This document shows, piece after piece, positions 1 through 6,457 of a stretch of 32,148 nt of DNA; the first letter of the stretch is position 1, and every line of letters starts with the position of its first letter. The stretch is taken from positions 70,758 to 102,905 of the forward strand of contig CALVWO010000001.1 in NCBI GenBank assembly GCA_944367465.1. The letters are read 5' to 3'. This DNA is from an uncultured Clostridia bacterium. GTDB taxonomy: Bacteria > Bacillota > Clostridia > Christensenellales > Borkfalkiaceae. The notes under the pieces were generated by a model. That model was not told the origin of the DNA, searched no databases, and saw only the letters and a program-made list of their open reading frames with translations. Made by a program: the position numbers and the translations under genes.

Positions 1-1
1 C

Positions 2-403
2 AAAGGATATATCGTCGCCTCCGTCGGCGAGGCGGGCGGCGAAGTCCCTTACACAAGCTACATTGCGCGCCGCTCGTGGCTCAACGACAACGAAGAAGTC
101 GCAAAAGGATTCCTGCGCGCCGTCTTACGGGGCATTGAATATGCGCAGACGGAAGACGCGACGACGATCGCCGAACACCTTGTCTCCCATTTCCCCTCCA
201 CATCCGTCCAATCGCTCGCAACGAGCGTGACAAGTTACCGCAACATCGACGCGTGGGTCACCGATATGGCGATGACCGAGGCAAGTTTCGACCGGCTGCA
301 GGACATCATCGAGAGCGCAGGCGAGCTCGACCGCCGCGCCGACTTCGATAAACTCGTCGACAATACCTATGCAAAGGAGGTATATGCCGCGCTGACGGCA
401 TAA
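2..403 (+). CDS. ABC importer substrate-binding protein, C-terminal part (NMT1/SsuA-type)
   Basis: The window opens inside this gene; 133 codons remain before the TAA stop. The reading frame starting at base 2 is open and has the codon use of its neighbours. The visible residues resemble the second lobe of periplasmic-binding-type proteins of the NMT1/THI5/SsuA group: a SYIARRSWL strand-turn, then helices (VAKGFLRAVLRGIEYA), and the end motif FDKLVDNTYAKEV typical of the final helices. In Gram-positives such proteins are lipoproteins that hand a ligand to the membrane permease; the lipobox would lie outside the window. The ATPase gene follows after 22 bases and the permease follows that, so this is a three-gene importer operon. 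The ligand cannot be told from sequence: thiamine precursors, sulfonates or nitrate-like compounds are all possible for the family. Confidence 0.8.
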   Translation, partial: KGYIVASVGEAGGEVPYTSYIARRSWLNDNEEVAKGFLRAVLRGIEYAQTEDATTIAEHLVSHFPSTSVQSLATSVTSYRNIDAWVTDMAMTEASFDRLQDIIESAGELDRRADFDKLVDNTYAKEVYAALTA

Positions 404-425
404 AAAAAGCTGCGAGGGTCAGCCT

Positions 426-1157
426 ATGAAGAACATTCTGAAATTCGACAACGTGACGCATATCTACCACACCGTGCGCGGAGAGGTCGTTGCGGCGAAA
501 AACCTGACGTTTTCTGTGGATGAGGGAGAATTTGTTGCCATTATCGGACCTTCCGGATGCGGAAAAACGACCCTTCTCTCTCTTGCCGCAGGGCTGCTCA
601 GCCCTTCCGGCGGAACGATCGAGCGCCGCGGGAGCTACGGATACATGCTGCAAAAAGACGAACTCTTCCCGTGGCGCACCATTGAAAAGAACATTTTCCT
701 TCCCCTCGAGATCAGAAAGCAAAACACGCCCGAGGCGCGGGCGCGCGCGCTCGCGTTGGCGGAAAAGTACGGGCTCGGAGATTTCCTCAAAAGCTACCCT
801 TCGCAGCTCTCGGGCGGCATGCGGCAGCGGGCGGCGCTCATACGCACGCTCGCGACCGATCCCGACGTCCTCCTTCTCGACGAACCCTTTTCCGCGCTCG
901 ATTATCAGACCCGCCTCAACGTCTGCGAGGACGTTGCAAATATCATCCGGAGCGAAAAAAAGACTGCGCTCCTCATCACACACGACATCTCCGAGGCGAT
1001 CTCGCTTGCCGACCGCGTGCTTGTCCTCACCGCCCGCCCGGCACGCGTATCGCATGCGCATGTGCTCGACTTCGGCAATATCCCGCCGCTGAAACGCAGA
1101 GAACAGCCGACCTTCTCGGGATGGTTCGAAGAACTATGGAGGGAACTCAACGCATGA
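426..1157 (+). CDS. ABC transporter ATPase, NMT1/SsuB/TauB type
   Basis: This 243-residue protein is the nucleotide-binding subunit that powers the importer. All motifs are intact: Walker A GPSGCGKT at residues 41-48, Q-loop Gln76, signature LSGGM at 128-132, Walker B LLLDEP at 149-154 followed by the D-loop SALD, and the switch His186 in LLITHD. A GAGGG ribosome site precedes the ATG by a few bases. The length is normal for the SsuB/TauB/ThiZ group. The last codons overlap the start of the permease gene (ATGA), so the two are translationally coupled. The protein should act at the cytosolic face as a dimer bound to two permease subunits. Substrate specificity is not encoded in this subunit. 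Confidence 0.93.
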   Translation: MKNILKFDNVTHIYHTVRGEVVAAKNLTFSVDEGEFVAIIGPSGCGKTTLLSLAAGLLSPSGGTIERRGSYGYMLQKDELFPWRTIEKNIFLPLEIRKQNTPEARARALALAEKYGLGDFLKSYPSQLSGGMRQRAALIRTLATDPDVLLLDEPFSALDYQTRLNVCEDVANIIRSEKKTALLITHDISEAISLADRVLVLTARPARVSHAHVLDFGNIPPLKRREQPTFSGWFEELWRELNA

Positions 1158-1963
1158 AAAACATTGCCTGTTCCAAGGAACATGCGCTCTTTTTAAAAAA
1201 GCGCAAACAAAATCTTGCCGTCGTCTGGGCATTGCGCCTGGGGATCCTCGGGCTTCTGCTCGGGATGTGGGAACTTGTGACGGCGCTCGGGTGGATCGAC
1301 CCGTTCATCATGAGCTCCCCTTCGCGCATCGGTTCGACGATCGCCTCGCTCTACCGCGACGGAACACTCTTTTACCACATCGGCGTGACCCTTTGGGAAA
1401 CGCTGGCAGGATTTGCCATCGCCGTCGCGCTCGGATTCGCCGTCGCACTGCTCCTTTGGTGGAGCGACACGGTGCGCAAAGTCCTCGAGCCGTACATCGT
1501 CGTCATCAACGCCCTTCCCAAAATCGCCCTGGGTCCCCTCATCATCGTATGGTTCGGCACCGGGAGCGAAGCGATCGTCTTTATGACGGTTCTCGTCGGG
1601 ATCATCGTCGCCATCATGCACGTTCTCTCGGCGTTCATCGGAACGGACGAAAACAAGATCCTGCTCATGCGGTCGATGGGTGCAAACAAATGGCAGATCC
1701 TGTTCAAACTCGTCCTGCCTTCCTCATATCCGTCCGTCATTTCCATGCTCAAGATCAACGTCGGCATGGCGTGGATCGGGTCGATCATGGGCGAATATAT
1801 CGTATCGCGCGCGGGGCTGGGATACCTCATCGTATACGGCGGGCAGGTGTTCAAACTCGACCTTGTGATGAGCGCGACCTTTATCCTGTGCGTACTGGCG
1901 GCGGGCATGTATTTTTTGGTGGTACTTCTTGAAAAGGTACTCGTCAAGAACACACAACGCTGA
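1154..1963 (+). CDS. ABC transporter permease, SsuC/TauC type
   Basis: This is a 269-residue inner-membrane permease of the binding-protein-dependent transport family. The chosen ATG overlaps the TGA of the ATPase gene and has GGAGGG a few bases upstream; a longer frame from 1121 would overlap the ATPase more and has no better ribosome site. About six hydrophobic segments are visible, beginning near residues 22-40 (LGILGLLLGMWELV). The cytosolic coupling loop that docks on the ATPase is clear: RSMGANKWQILFKLVLP, the EAA-like motif. Together with the two upstream genes it forms the importer. The 3' part of the gene is overlapped on the other strand by the YkvI-like gene, an odd arrangement discussed separately. 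Confidence 0.92.
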   Translation: MKNIACSKEHALFLKKRKQNLAVVWALRLGILGLLLGMWELVTALGWIDPFIMSSPSRIGSTIASLYRDGTLFYHIGVTLWETLAGFAIAVALGFAVALLLWWSDTVRKVLEPYIVVINALPKIALGPLIIVWFGTGSEAIVFMTVLVGIIVAIMHVLSAFIGTDENKILLMRSMGANKWQILFKLVLPSSYPSVISMLKINVGMAWIGSIMGEYIVSRAGLGYLIVYGGQVFKLDLVMSATFILCVLAAGMYFLVVLLEKVLVKNTQR

Positions 1964-2866
1964 AAAGAAAACGCCGAACATACCGACGGCAGGATAGAGC
2001 ACACGCACAACGCCTGAGAGCCCCAACCCGGAAAGCAAAAACGCCGCAAGCAGAACAACTGCTCCTGCGGCGTACTTTTTTGCGCCGTGGAACTTTCCGC
2101 AGGCGGCAAGCAGCGGGTACATCGACGATGCAAGCGAAGTGAGCACCGCGCATGCGACTGCCCCGAAAAAGACGCGGTGCCCGCGCACAGCGGATAAAAA
2201 AGGCATTTCCGCCTCCGAGACGTCGCCGCCGGCGCGGAACACGGCGCTCAGAATACAGACTGCCCCGCTGAACACGAGCAGAACGGCGATAGCCGACGAG
2301 CAGACGGGACGGCGCGCCTCCCTGCCCATTTCGCAAAACGCGGGAAGCGCAAAAATCAGATTCATCCCCGTGTATAAAACAGCGTTTACCGCCCCCGACG
2401 CACGCATCGGTTCAGACAGCACCGGCTCGCCACGGCCGTAAATGAACACGAATGCCAGGAGAAGCGGAACGAGGACGGCGTTGAGCAAGGCGATCCCCTT
2501 TGTCCCGTGAACGGAAAAGCACAGTATGACAAACAGACCCGCGAGCGAGGCGAGCGGCCGCGCGGACGGAATGAGCGCATCGAGCGCGGCAAGCATCCCC
2601 GCGCATGGAACAAAGGCAATGAGAAGGAGAATCCCCTCGGCGACGGGCGCGCCCGCTCCGAAGAGCGCGCGCATCGCCCCGCCGTACCCTCCGTATTTTC
2701 TCCCGAGCGAAAGAAAAAAGGAGCATCCGCAAAAATACAGCAGACAGGAAAGAAAGAGCGCGGGCAGATACCCATCCGAAAAGAACCGGACAAGCTCCGC
2801 TCCCGTGATAAACCCCGCGCCGATACTCGTACCGACGAGAAAGAGCGTCACCTTGAGCGTGTTCAT
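1724..2866 (-). CDS. YkvI-like multi-pass membrane carrier with antisense-derived tail
   Basis: This 380-residue frame encodes a polytopic membrane protein. The first 300 residues hold roughly nine to ten hydrophobic helices, starting with a glycine-rich first helix (VGTSIGAGFITGAELVRFF) like the YkvI group of the LeuT/APC-fold carriers; the substrate is unknown. YkvI proteins are usually about 350 residues. Here the last plausible helix ends near residue 301 and about 78 more residues follow, polar and Arg/His/Asp-rich (RRQYAQDKGRAHHKV). These lie exactly where the gene runs antisense into the permease gene, so the tail is probably not an original part of the protein. The start ATG has no clear Shine-Dalgarno sequence, only an A-run. 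The gene is divergent from padR, and a copy of the dispersed dyad element lies between them. Confidence 0.72.
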   Translation of the reverse strand: MNTLKVTLFLVGTSIGAGFITGAELVRFFSDGYLPALFLSCLLYFCGCSFFLSLGRKYGGYGGAMRALFGAGAPVAEGILLLIAFVPCAGMLAALDALIPSARPLASLAGLFVILCFSVHGTKGIALLNAVLVPLLLAFVFIYGRGEPVLSEPMRASGAVNAVLYTGMNLIFALPAFCEMGREARRPVCSSAIAVLLVFSGAVCILSAVFRAGGDVSEAEMPFLSAVRGHRVFFGAVACAVLTSLASSMYPLLAACGKFHGAKKYAAGAVVLLAAFLLSGLGLSGVVRVLYPAVGMFGVFFSALCVLDEYLFKKYHQKIHARRQYAQDKGRAHHKVEFEHLPAVYDEVSQPRARYDIFAHDRPDPRHADVDLEHGNDGRI

Positions 2867-2927
2867 TTTTTATGTTTTATGCGCTTTTCTGCGCCGATAT
2901 GCCTGAAAATTCAAAAAAAATGTAAAA

Positions 2928-2950
2928 TTATGTCTGACATAGTACTTTGA
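2928..2950. repeat. Dispersed dyad element, copy 1
   Basis: The core TATGTCTGACATAGTACT contains a perfect inverted repeat TATGTC-T-GACATA followed by the palindrome AGTACT. Near-identical copies lie at 10809-10828 and 19265-19287. This copy sits between the divergent ykvI-like and padR genes, just upstream of the padR -35 box, a position suited to an operator. Confidence 0.7.
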
Positions 2951-2953
2951 CTA

Positions 2954-2982
2954 TTGACAAATTCTGCCGAATGATATATAAT
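2954..2982 (+). promoter_or_regulatory. Consensus sigma-A promoter of padR
   Basis: TTGACA at 2954-2959 and TATAAT at 2977-2982 are separated by exactly 17 bases, a full match to the housekeeping consensus. The predicted transcript starts near 2989, just upstream of the AAAGGAGG ribosome site at 2996-3003. The dyad element at 2928-2950 ends three bases before the -35 box, which suggests repressor control. Confidence 0.88.
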
Positions 2983-3009
2983 ACTGTTGAATTACAAAGG
3001 AGGTTCCGC

Positions 3010-5265
3010 ATGGACGCCACGGTAACGGACGAAAAGGTCGAAACAGAGGAAAAGAACGAAGCCCAGAACGAGCGCTCCGTAAGCTCCGACCTCATCCGCG
3101 GACACATCAACACCATCATCCTCCGCTCTCTCTACGACGGCGATAAGTACGGCTACGAGATCATCGCCGAGATCGAGCGCAAGAGTCACGGGCAGTATTC
3201 GCTGAAACAGCCCTCCCTTTACAGCGCTCTCAAGCGTCTCGAAAAAGACGGATACGTCACATCGTACTGGGGCGGTTCCGTGGGCGGAGGACGGCGCAAA
3301 TACTTTTCTCTGACGGAGGCCGGCAAACTCGTCTCTGAACAGAATCAGTCGGAATGGGAGTATTCGCGTACCGTCATCGACAGCCTGATCTCCGATAAGG
3401 ATTTCGATTTTTCCAACCCCGCCCCCACTTCGGTGAATATGCGGGTGCTCCGCGATACCACTTCCCGCGTACCGCGCGGCGAAGGCGGTGACGACGATCT
3501 GGACTTCGAGCCCTCGTTCGACGACAGCGAGGACTTTAAAAAGCTGGAGCAGGAGATCGCAACCCAGCGCGCAAACCTCGCCGCCGACAGGCTGAAATTC
3601 GAGGAAGAGATGCGCGCCCGCAATGACGCGCTCCTCCGCGAACGCGCATGGCGGGAACAGGAGATCGCTGCACGCGAAAAGGCGCTCGAAGAGAAGAAGA
3701 GCGAGCTTGAAACGGTGCGCGCGCAGATCGAGAGCGCTCCCGTGCAGGAGAGCGAACAATCCCGCGAACAGATCGAGGCGCTCGAAACGCGCGTTGCGGA
3801 ACTCACAAAACAGCTCGAGGTCTCCAAAAACGAACTCTCCTCCCGCGATGAAATGCTCATGCGCGAGCGCGCGTGGCGCGAACAGGAGCTCGCGGCGCGC
3901 GAAAAGGCGATCGAGGCGAAACGCGCCGAGCTTGAAACGATGCGCTCCCAAATGGAGGCAGCCTCGACCCGCGAAACGCTTGCACAACAGGAGGAGATCT
4001 CCTCTCTCCAATCGCGCCTGCAGCAGCTGACAGAGCTGCTCGATTCCTCGCAGACCGAACTGAACGATCTGCGCGAACGCGAAGAGACGAGACAGCGCGA
4101 AGAAGAGAACTCAGAGCAGACCTTAAAGGAAAAGGAAGAACTTCTTGAAACGGAGCGCCGTCTGTACAGCGAGCGTCTGGAAGAGGCGACCAGACAGACG
4201 GAGGAAACACTTGAAGAGGAGCGCCGCAAGCATGAGGAAGCGCTTGAAGAAGAGCGCCGTCGTCATGAAGAAGAACTTGCCGACGCGAAACAGCAGGGCG
4301 AGATCCAGCTCGCCGCAGAACGCAGACTTTCCGAAGAACGCGTTACGGAAGTCCGCCGTCTGGCACAGGAACAGCTTGACGCCGAACGCCACCGTTCCGA
4401 GGGTGAACTTACAGCAGAACGCATGCGCTCCGAATCGCAGCTTGCCGAAGAACGCAGGCGGCACGCGGAAGATCTGCGCCAACAGGAAGCGCGCATCCTC
4501 GCCGAACAGGAAGAACTTTTCCGCCAAAGGGAAAAGCAGCTCCTGCACCGCAATTATCTCGATCTTGTAAACGCGCCCCCTCCCGAGGAGGAGACGCACG
4601 AATATACCTATTACAATACCCAACCTGCGACGGAGGAAACTCCCCCGCCCCCTCCCGAGACGGAGGATTATAAAACGGTCGTGCACCGCCTTTATTCCAA
4701 CGCCACCTCTCCCGACGCATACACCGCGCCGCAGGAGCGCGCAAAGTCACTTGACGGCATTGATTTTACCGATCTGGAGGCGCGCGCCGCTCAGGACGGA
4801 ATAAAGATCAGCACAGCGGGCGGCAAAATGCGCTCGCATGCCGAAATCACGGAAAGTATCGTACATAAGGGAAAGGCGCTCTTTATCAGCGGCATCATTA
4901 CCTTTATTTTCTGCGTTGCACTCGGCAGTATCATTCTCGGCGTACAGGCCTCGGCAGGACTTCCCGCCTTCTATCCCTACTTCATCTGGGGTGTCGGTCT
5001 TGCAGTCCTTCTCGTGACCGGACTTGCCTATGCAAACCGTTACGGCGAACGTTCGCTGCGCAGAACGGGTCCCGTATTGCTCAACGCCATCGTGAGCTAT
5101 ATCCTGCTCGTCATCATCACGCTCATCGTCGCCCTGACGGCGCGAGCGGATCTCTCCAACAGCGCTCAGCTCGCTACGTACGTTATTGTGCCGGTCATCT
5201 TCTTCCTTGCGATCATTCTGTTCGGCGCAACATACTATGTGCAGGTGAGACCTAAAAAAGATTAA
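3010..5265 (+). CDS. PadR-family regulator fused to long coiled coil and four membrane helices
   Basis: This protein has 751 residues; classical PadR proteins have 110-180. Residues about 24-112 form the PadR winged helix (RGHINTIILRSLYDGDKYGYE, then QPSLYSALKRLEKDGYV and the GGGRRKYFSLT wing). Residues about 165-520 are a highly charged coiled coil that includes a 75-residue internal duplication and, at 401-488, eight consecutive 11-residue repeats. A Pro/Glu-rich linker follows (about 530-560). Four hydrophobic helices end the protein, near 623-645, 654-676, 691-712 and 724-745, with a basic tail. The start ATG is chosen because AAAGGAGG lies six bases upstream; an upstream TTG at 2947 lies within the promoter. 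I infer a DNA-binding protein tethered to the membrane, or one whose PadR fold is used for another purpose. PadR domain confidence is high; the role is unknown. Confidence 0.88.
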   Translation: MDATVTDEKVETEEKNEAQNERSVSSDLIRGHINTIILRSLYDGDKYGYEIIAEIERKSHGQYSLKQPSLYSALKRLEKDGYVTSYWGGSVGGGRRKYFSLTEAGKLVSEQNQSEWEYSRTVIDSLISDKDFDFSNPAPTSVNMRVLRDTTSRVPRGEGGDDDLDFEPSFDDSEDFKKLEQEIATQRANLAADRLKFEEEMRARNDALLRERAWREQEIAAREKALEEKKSELETVRAQIESAPVQESEQSREQIEALETRVAELTKQLEVSKNELSSRDEMLMRERAWREQELAAREKAIEAKRAELETMRSQMEAASTRETLAQQEEISSLQSRLQQLTELLDSSQTELNDLREREETRQREEENSEQTLKEKEELLETERRLYSERLEEATRQTEETLEEERRKHEEALEEERRRHEEELADAKQQGEIQLAAERRLSEERVTEVRRLAQEQLDAERHRSEGELTAERMRSESQLAEERRRHAEDLRQQEARILAEQEELFRQREKQLLHRNYLDLVNAPPPEEETHEYTYYNTQPATEETPPPPPETEDYKTVVHRLYSNATSPDAYTAPQERAKSLDGIDFTDLEARAAQDGIKISTAGGKMRSHAEITESIVHKGKALFISGIITFIFCVALGSIILGVQASAGLPAFYPYFIWGVGLAVLLVTGLAYANRYGERSLRRTGPVLLNAIVSYILLVIITLIVALTARADLSNSAQLATYVIVPVIFFLAIILFGATYYVQVRPKKD
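3628..3957 (+). repeat. Internal duplication in the PadR coiled coil (75-residue period)
   Basis: Segments 3628-3732 and 3853-3957 are related copies offset by 225 bases. Both encode the pattern RERAWREQE-[IL]-AAREKA-[LI]-E followed by ELET-[VM]-R. The bases differ mostly at third positions, so this is an older in-frame duplication kept by selection. Confidence 0.8.
4210..4473 (+). repeat. Eight tandem 11-residue (hendecad) repeats in PadR coiled coil
   Basis: Eight units of exactly 33 bases encode residues 401-488. Each begins with Leu or Val, most carry ER or RR at positions 4-6, and polar residues follow; examples are LEEERRRHEEE and LTAERMRSESQ. An uninterrupted 11-residue period predicts a straight or slightly right-handed coiled coil rather than the usual heptad coil. 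Confidence 0.85.
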
Positions 5266-5270
5266 CATTT

Positions 5271-5342
5271 CTCCCCCGAAGGTTTCCTTCGTGGGAGTAT
5301 TCAAAAAGCATGGCAGGTAAACTTTCCTGCCGTGCTTTTTGA
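5271..5342. terminator. Bidirectional terminator between padR and the small membrane gene
   Basis: Two hairpins stand in tandem. The first pairs CTCCC..GAAGG with CCTTCG.GGGAG (5271-5297). The second (5301-5342) has a 10-bp outer stem TCAAAAAGCA/TGCTTTTTGA around TGGCAGG/CCTGCCG, flanked by A-runs and T-runs so that it works on both strands. The two converging genes end on either side. Confidence 0.85.
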
Positions 5343-5345
5343 ATG

Positions 5346-5843
5346 TTATTTTGCCATTGTCGAAAACAATATTGCAGCCGAGGTCGCAGCGGCTGAGCTG
5401 TGGATGGCGTTTATCAATTCAATATGGCGGATCTCCTCCAATTTTTCCTTGTAAAACTTTTTATCGGAGTCGTCCATATCTACGCACTTCAGGTAATTGA
5501 AGTACAGATTTTTATTTTGCTCAAGAAAACTTCGCGGTCCTTTTTTCTTGCTGAACTTGAAAAGTAAATTAAAGATAAGAAGCCAGAATGCACCAAGACA
5601 AAGCAACATAATTCCAAAATATCTTTCCAATGTAGCCTCAAACGGAACTACTTCTTTTTCGAAAACCACATCGAACACAAGAGGAGTTGTATAACCTATA
5701 ATTGTTAAAATGGTACCGGTTACAATCACGACTGCACAAATTATATCAAAAATTATTATCTCCTTTTTAATTTGTTTTTCAAATTTTTTGCGCAAATTTT
5801 CAACTTCAACAAAATATTGATTTTCAGCTTCAGCGATCGTCAT
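5346..5843 (-). CDS. Unknown small membrane protein, two or three membrane helices
   Basis: This 165-residue protein is not recognised. An N-terminal charged amphipathic stretch (residues 1-28) precedes a first hydrophobic helix at about 29-51 (CAVVIVTGTILTIIGY) and a second at about 75-95 (GIMLLCLGAFWLLIFNLLF). A charged helical region follows (about 96-140), and the end is an alanine/serine-rich hydrophobic stretch (HSSAAATSAAILFSTMAK). The outline resembles two-helix membrane modules followed by a cytosolic helical domain, such as SLATT-like effectors, but I see no diagnostic motif and make no assignment. A GGAGA ribosome site lies upstream of the ATG. The 65-residue gene ends 12 bases upstream, so the two form an operon. 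The DNA is clearly more AT-rich than the genes on both sides, which suggests later acquisition. Confidence 0.78.
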   Translation of the reverse strand: MTIAEAENQYFVEVENLRKKFEKQIKKEIIIFDIICAVVIVTGTILTIIGYTTPLVFDVVFEKEVVPFEATLERYFGIMLLCLGAFWLLIFNLLFKFSKKKGPRSFLEQNKNLYFNYLKCVDMDDSDKKFYKEKLEEIRHIELINAIHSSAAATSAAILFSTMAK

Positions 5844-5855
5844 GATATGTATCTC

Positions 5856-6053
5856 CTATGATTTCTTTTCTTGTCTCTTTTTGATCTCTCCGATGAATTG
5901 ACCGAACGAATGCTCCCTTTCCGATTTAAGAATTTCTTTCTTTTTGGAAGAATGAAACCCCGTCGCAGTATCTTGGTCGCAAATCCCGACATTTTCGCAC
6001 AGATTGATCAGCGCGTCGGCAATTTCGTTTGCATTGACGTTTTCCTTTGGCAT
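5856..6053 (-). CDS. Unknown 65-residue cytosolic protein
   Basis: This small gene encodes a charged protein of 65 residues with no membrane segment and no recognised domain. The N-terminal half could form a helix around ANEIADALINLCENVGIC, and the tail is rich in Lys and Glu (KREQEKK-like). Support for translation comes from the strong AAGGAGG ribosome site at 6061-6067, seven bases before the ATG, and from its position as the first gene of a two-gene AT-rich operon. Directly upstream on the same strand lie a terminator-like hairpin (6073-6102) and a long paired RNA region, so expression could depend on readthrough of that terminator. It might be a small partner or regulator of the membrane protein that follows; that is inference from position only. 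Confidence 0.65.
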   Translation of the reverse strand: MPKENVNANEIADALINLCENVGICDQDTATGFHSSKKKEILKSEREHSFGQFIGEIKKRQEKKS

Positions 6054-6072
6054 TAACCTTCCTCCTTAAAAT

Positions 6073-6102
6073 AAAAAAGTGCGTCAGCCGAAGCCAACGC
6101 AC
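6073..6102 (-). terminator. Intrinsic terminator upstream of the 65-residue gene (attenuator-like)
   Basis: On the minus strand a hairpin with outer stem GTGCGT/ACGCAC (6079-6102) is followed by six T bases (6078-6073) and then by the ribosome site of the 65-residue gene. It ends the structured RNA described next. Lying just before a ribosome site, it has the layout of a transcription attenuator. Confidence 0.65.
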
Positions 6103-6282
6103 GAAAAACGCAAACTCCGACTGTCGCCAAACAATTCTTACATTGTACGGATTTGCTGTACAAATATAAGCGGAATTTGCATTTTTACCAAATTCTGCAA
6201 TTTGCACAGCAATAGATTATAACTATTGTAAAATGAAAAAAAAGTCCGTACTCCCTCACTAAGATAATAAGAATTGTTTGGC
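6073..6282 (-). ncRNA. Candidate structured RNA (~210 nt), unknown class
   Basis: Four nested stems form one rod. P1: 6268-6282 with 6126-6140, 15 perfect pairs. P2: 6245-6251 with 6145-6151, 7 pairs. P3: 6201-6212 with 6153-6164, 12 pairs including one G-U on the minus strand. P4: 6189-6198 with 6170-6179, 10 positions with one A-C mismatch on the minus strand, closed by a 9-base loop. The predicted start of the upstream promoter falls at about 6282, the first base of P1, and a terminator lies 23 bases past the last paired base. Large bulges are all on the 5' side (16 and 32 bases). It could be a leader controlling the small operon, a free RNA (6S-like shape was considered) or a relic of an inverted-repeat element. 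Confidence 0.55.
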
Positions 6283-6288
6283 ATATTG

Positions 6289-6322
6289 AGTATACCACAC
6301 TGCTGTAAAAAAATCAATATAA
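6289..6322 (-). promoter_or_regulatory. Promoter of the structured RNA / small operon
   Basis: On the minus strand TTGATT (6317-6312) and TATACT (6294-6289) are separated by 17 bases, and TGG precedes the -10 box as an extended -10 element. The predicted start site, about seven bases on, coincides with the 5' base of stem P1. Confidence 0.7.
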
Positions 6323-6402
6323 TCGGTAAAAATTCTGCACAGATATATTTGCGCTTTTCTGTAATAAAGTTCCGTCCGACTTGTTTTCCACTCTTCCCAT
6401 GA

Positions 6403-6431
6403 TAAAAGAGCGCCGCAGAATCTGCGGCACC
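6403..6431 (-). terminator. Terminator of the DUF1934-MBL-rho-ROK operon
   Basis: On the minus strand GCCGCAGA pairs with TCTGCGGC, extended by AGAG/CTCT, and is followed by TTTTAT. It lies about 27 bases past the stop of the ROK kinase gene. Confidence 0.75.
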
Positions 6432-6457
6432 CTCTACATTATTATATATAAATTTTC

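Noticed and set aside
2947-3009. Earlier TTG start for the PadR gene
   Set aside because: It would begin upstream of the -35 box of the consensus promoter, and the ATG at 3010 has a strong ribosome site.
4210-4473. CRISPR-like regular repeats
   Set aside because: The 33-base units are coding, diverged at third positions and contain no spacers; they are coiled-coil repeats.
6073-6282. T-box or known metabolite riboswitch
   Set aside because: No T-box AGGGUGG-type sequence or other recognisable aptamer core is present, and the downstream genes are not amino acid or cofactor genes.
6126-6282. Miniature inverted-repeat transposable element
   Set aside because: The 15-base outer arms could be terminal repeats, but no flanking target duplication is seen, and inner stems, promoter and terminator fit an RNA better. 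It was not fully excluded.
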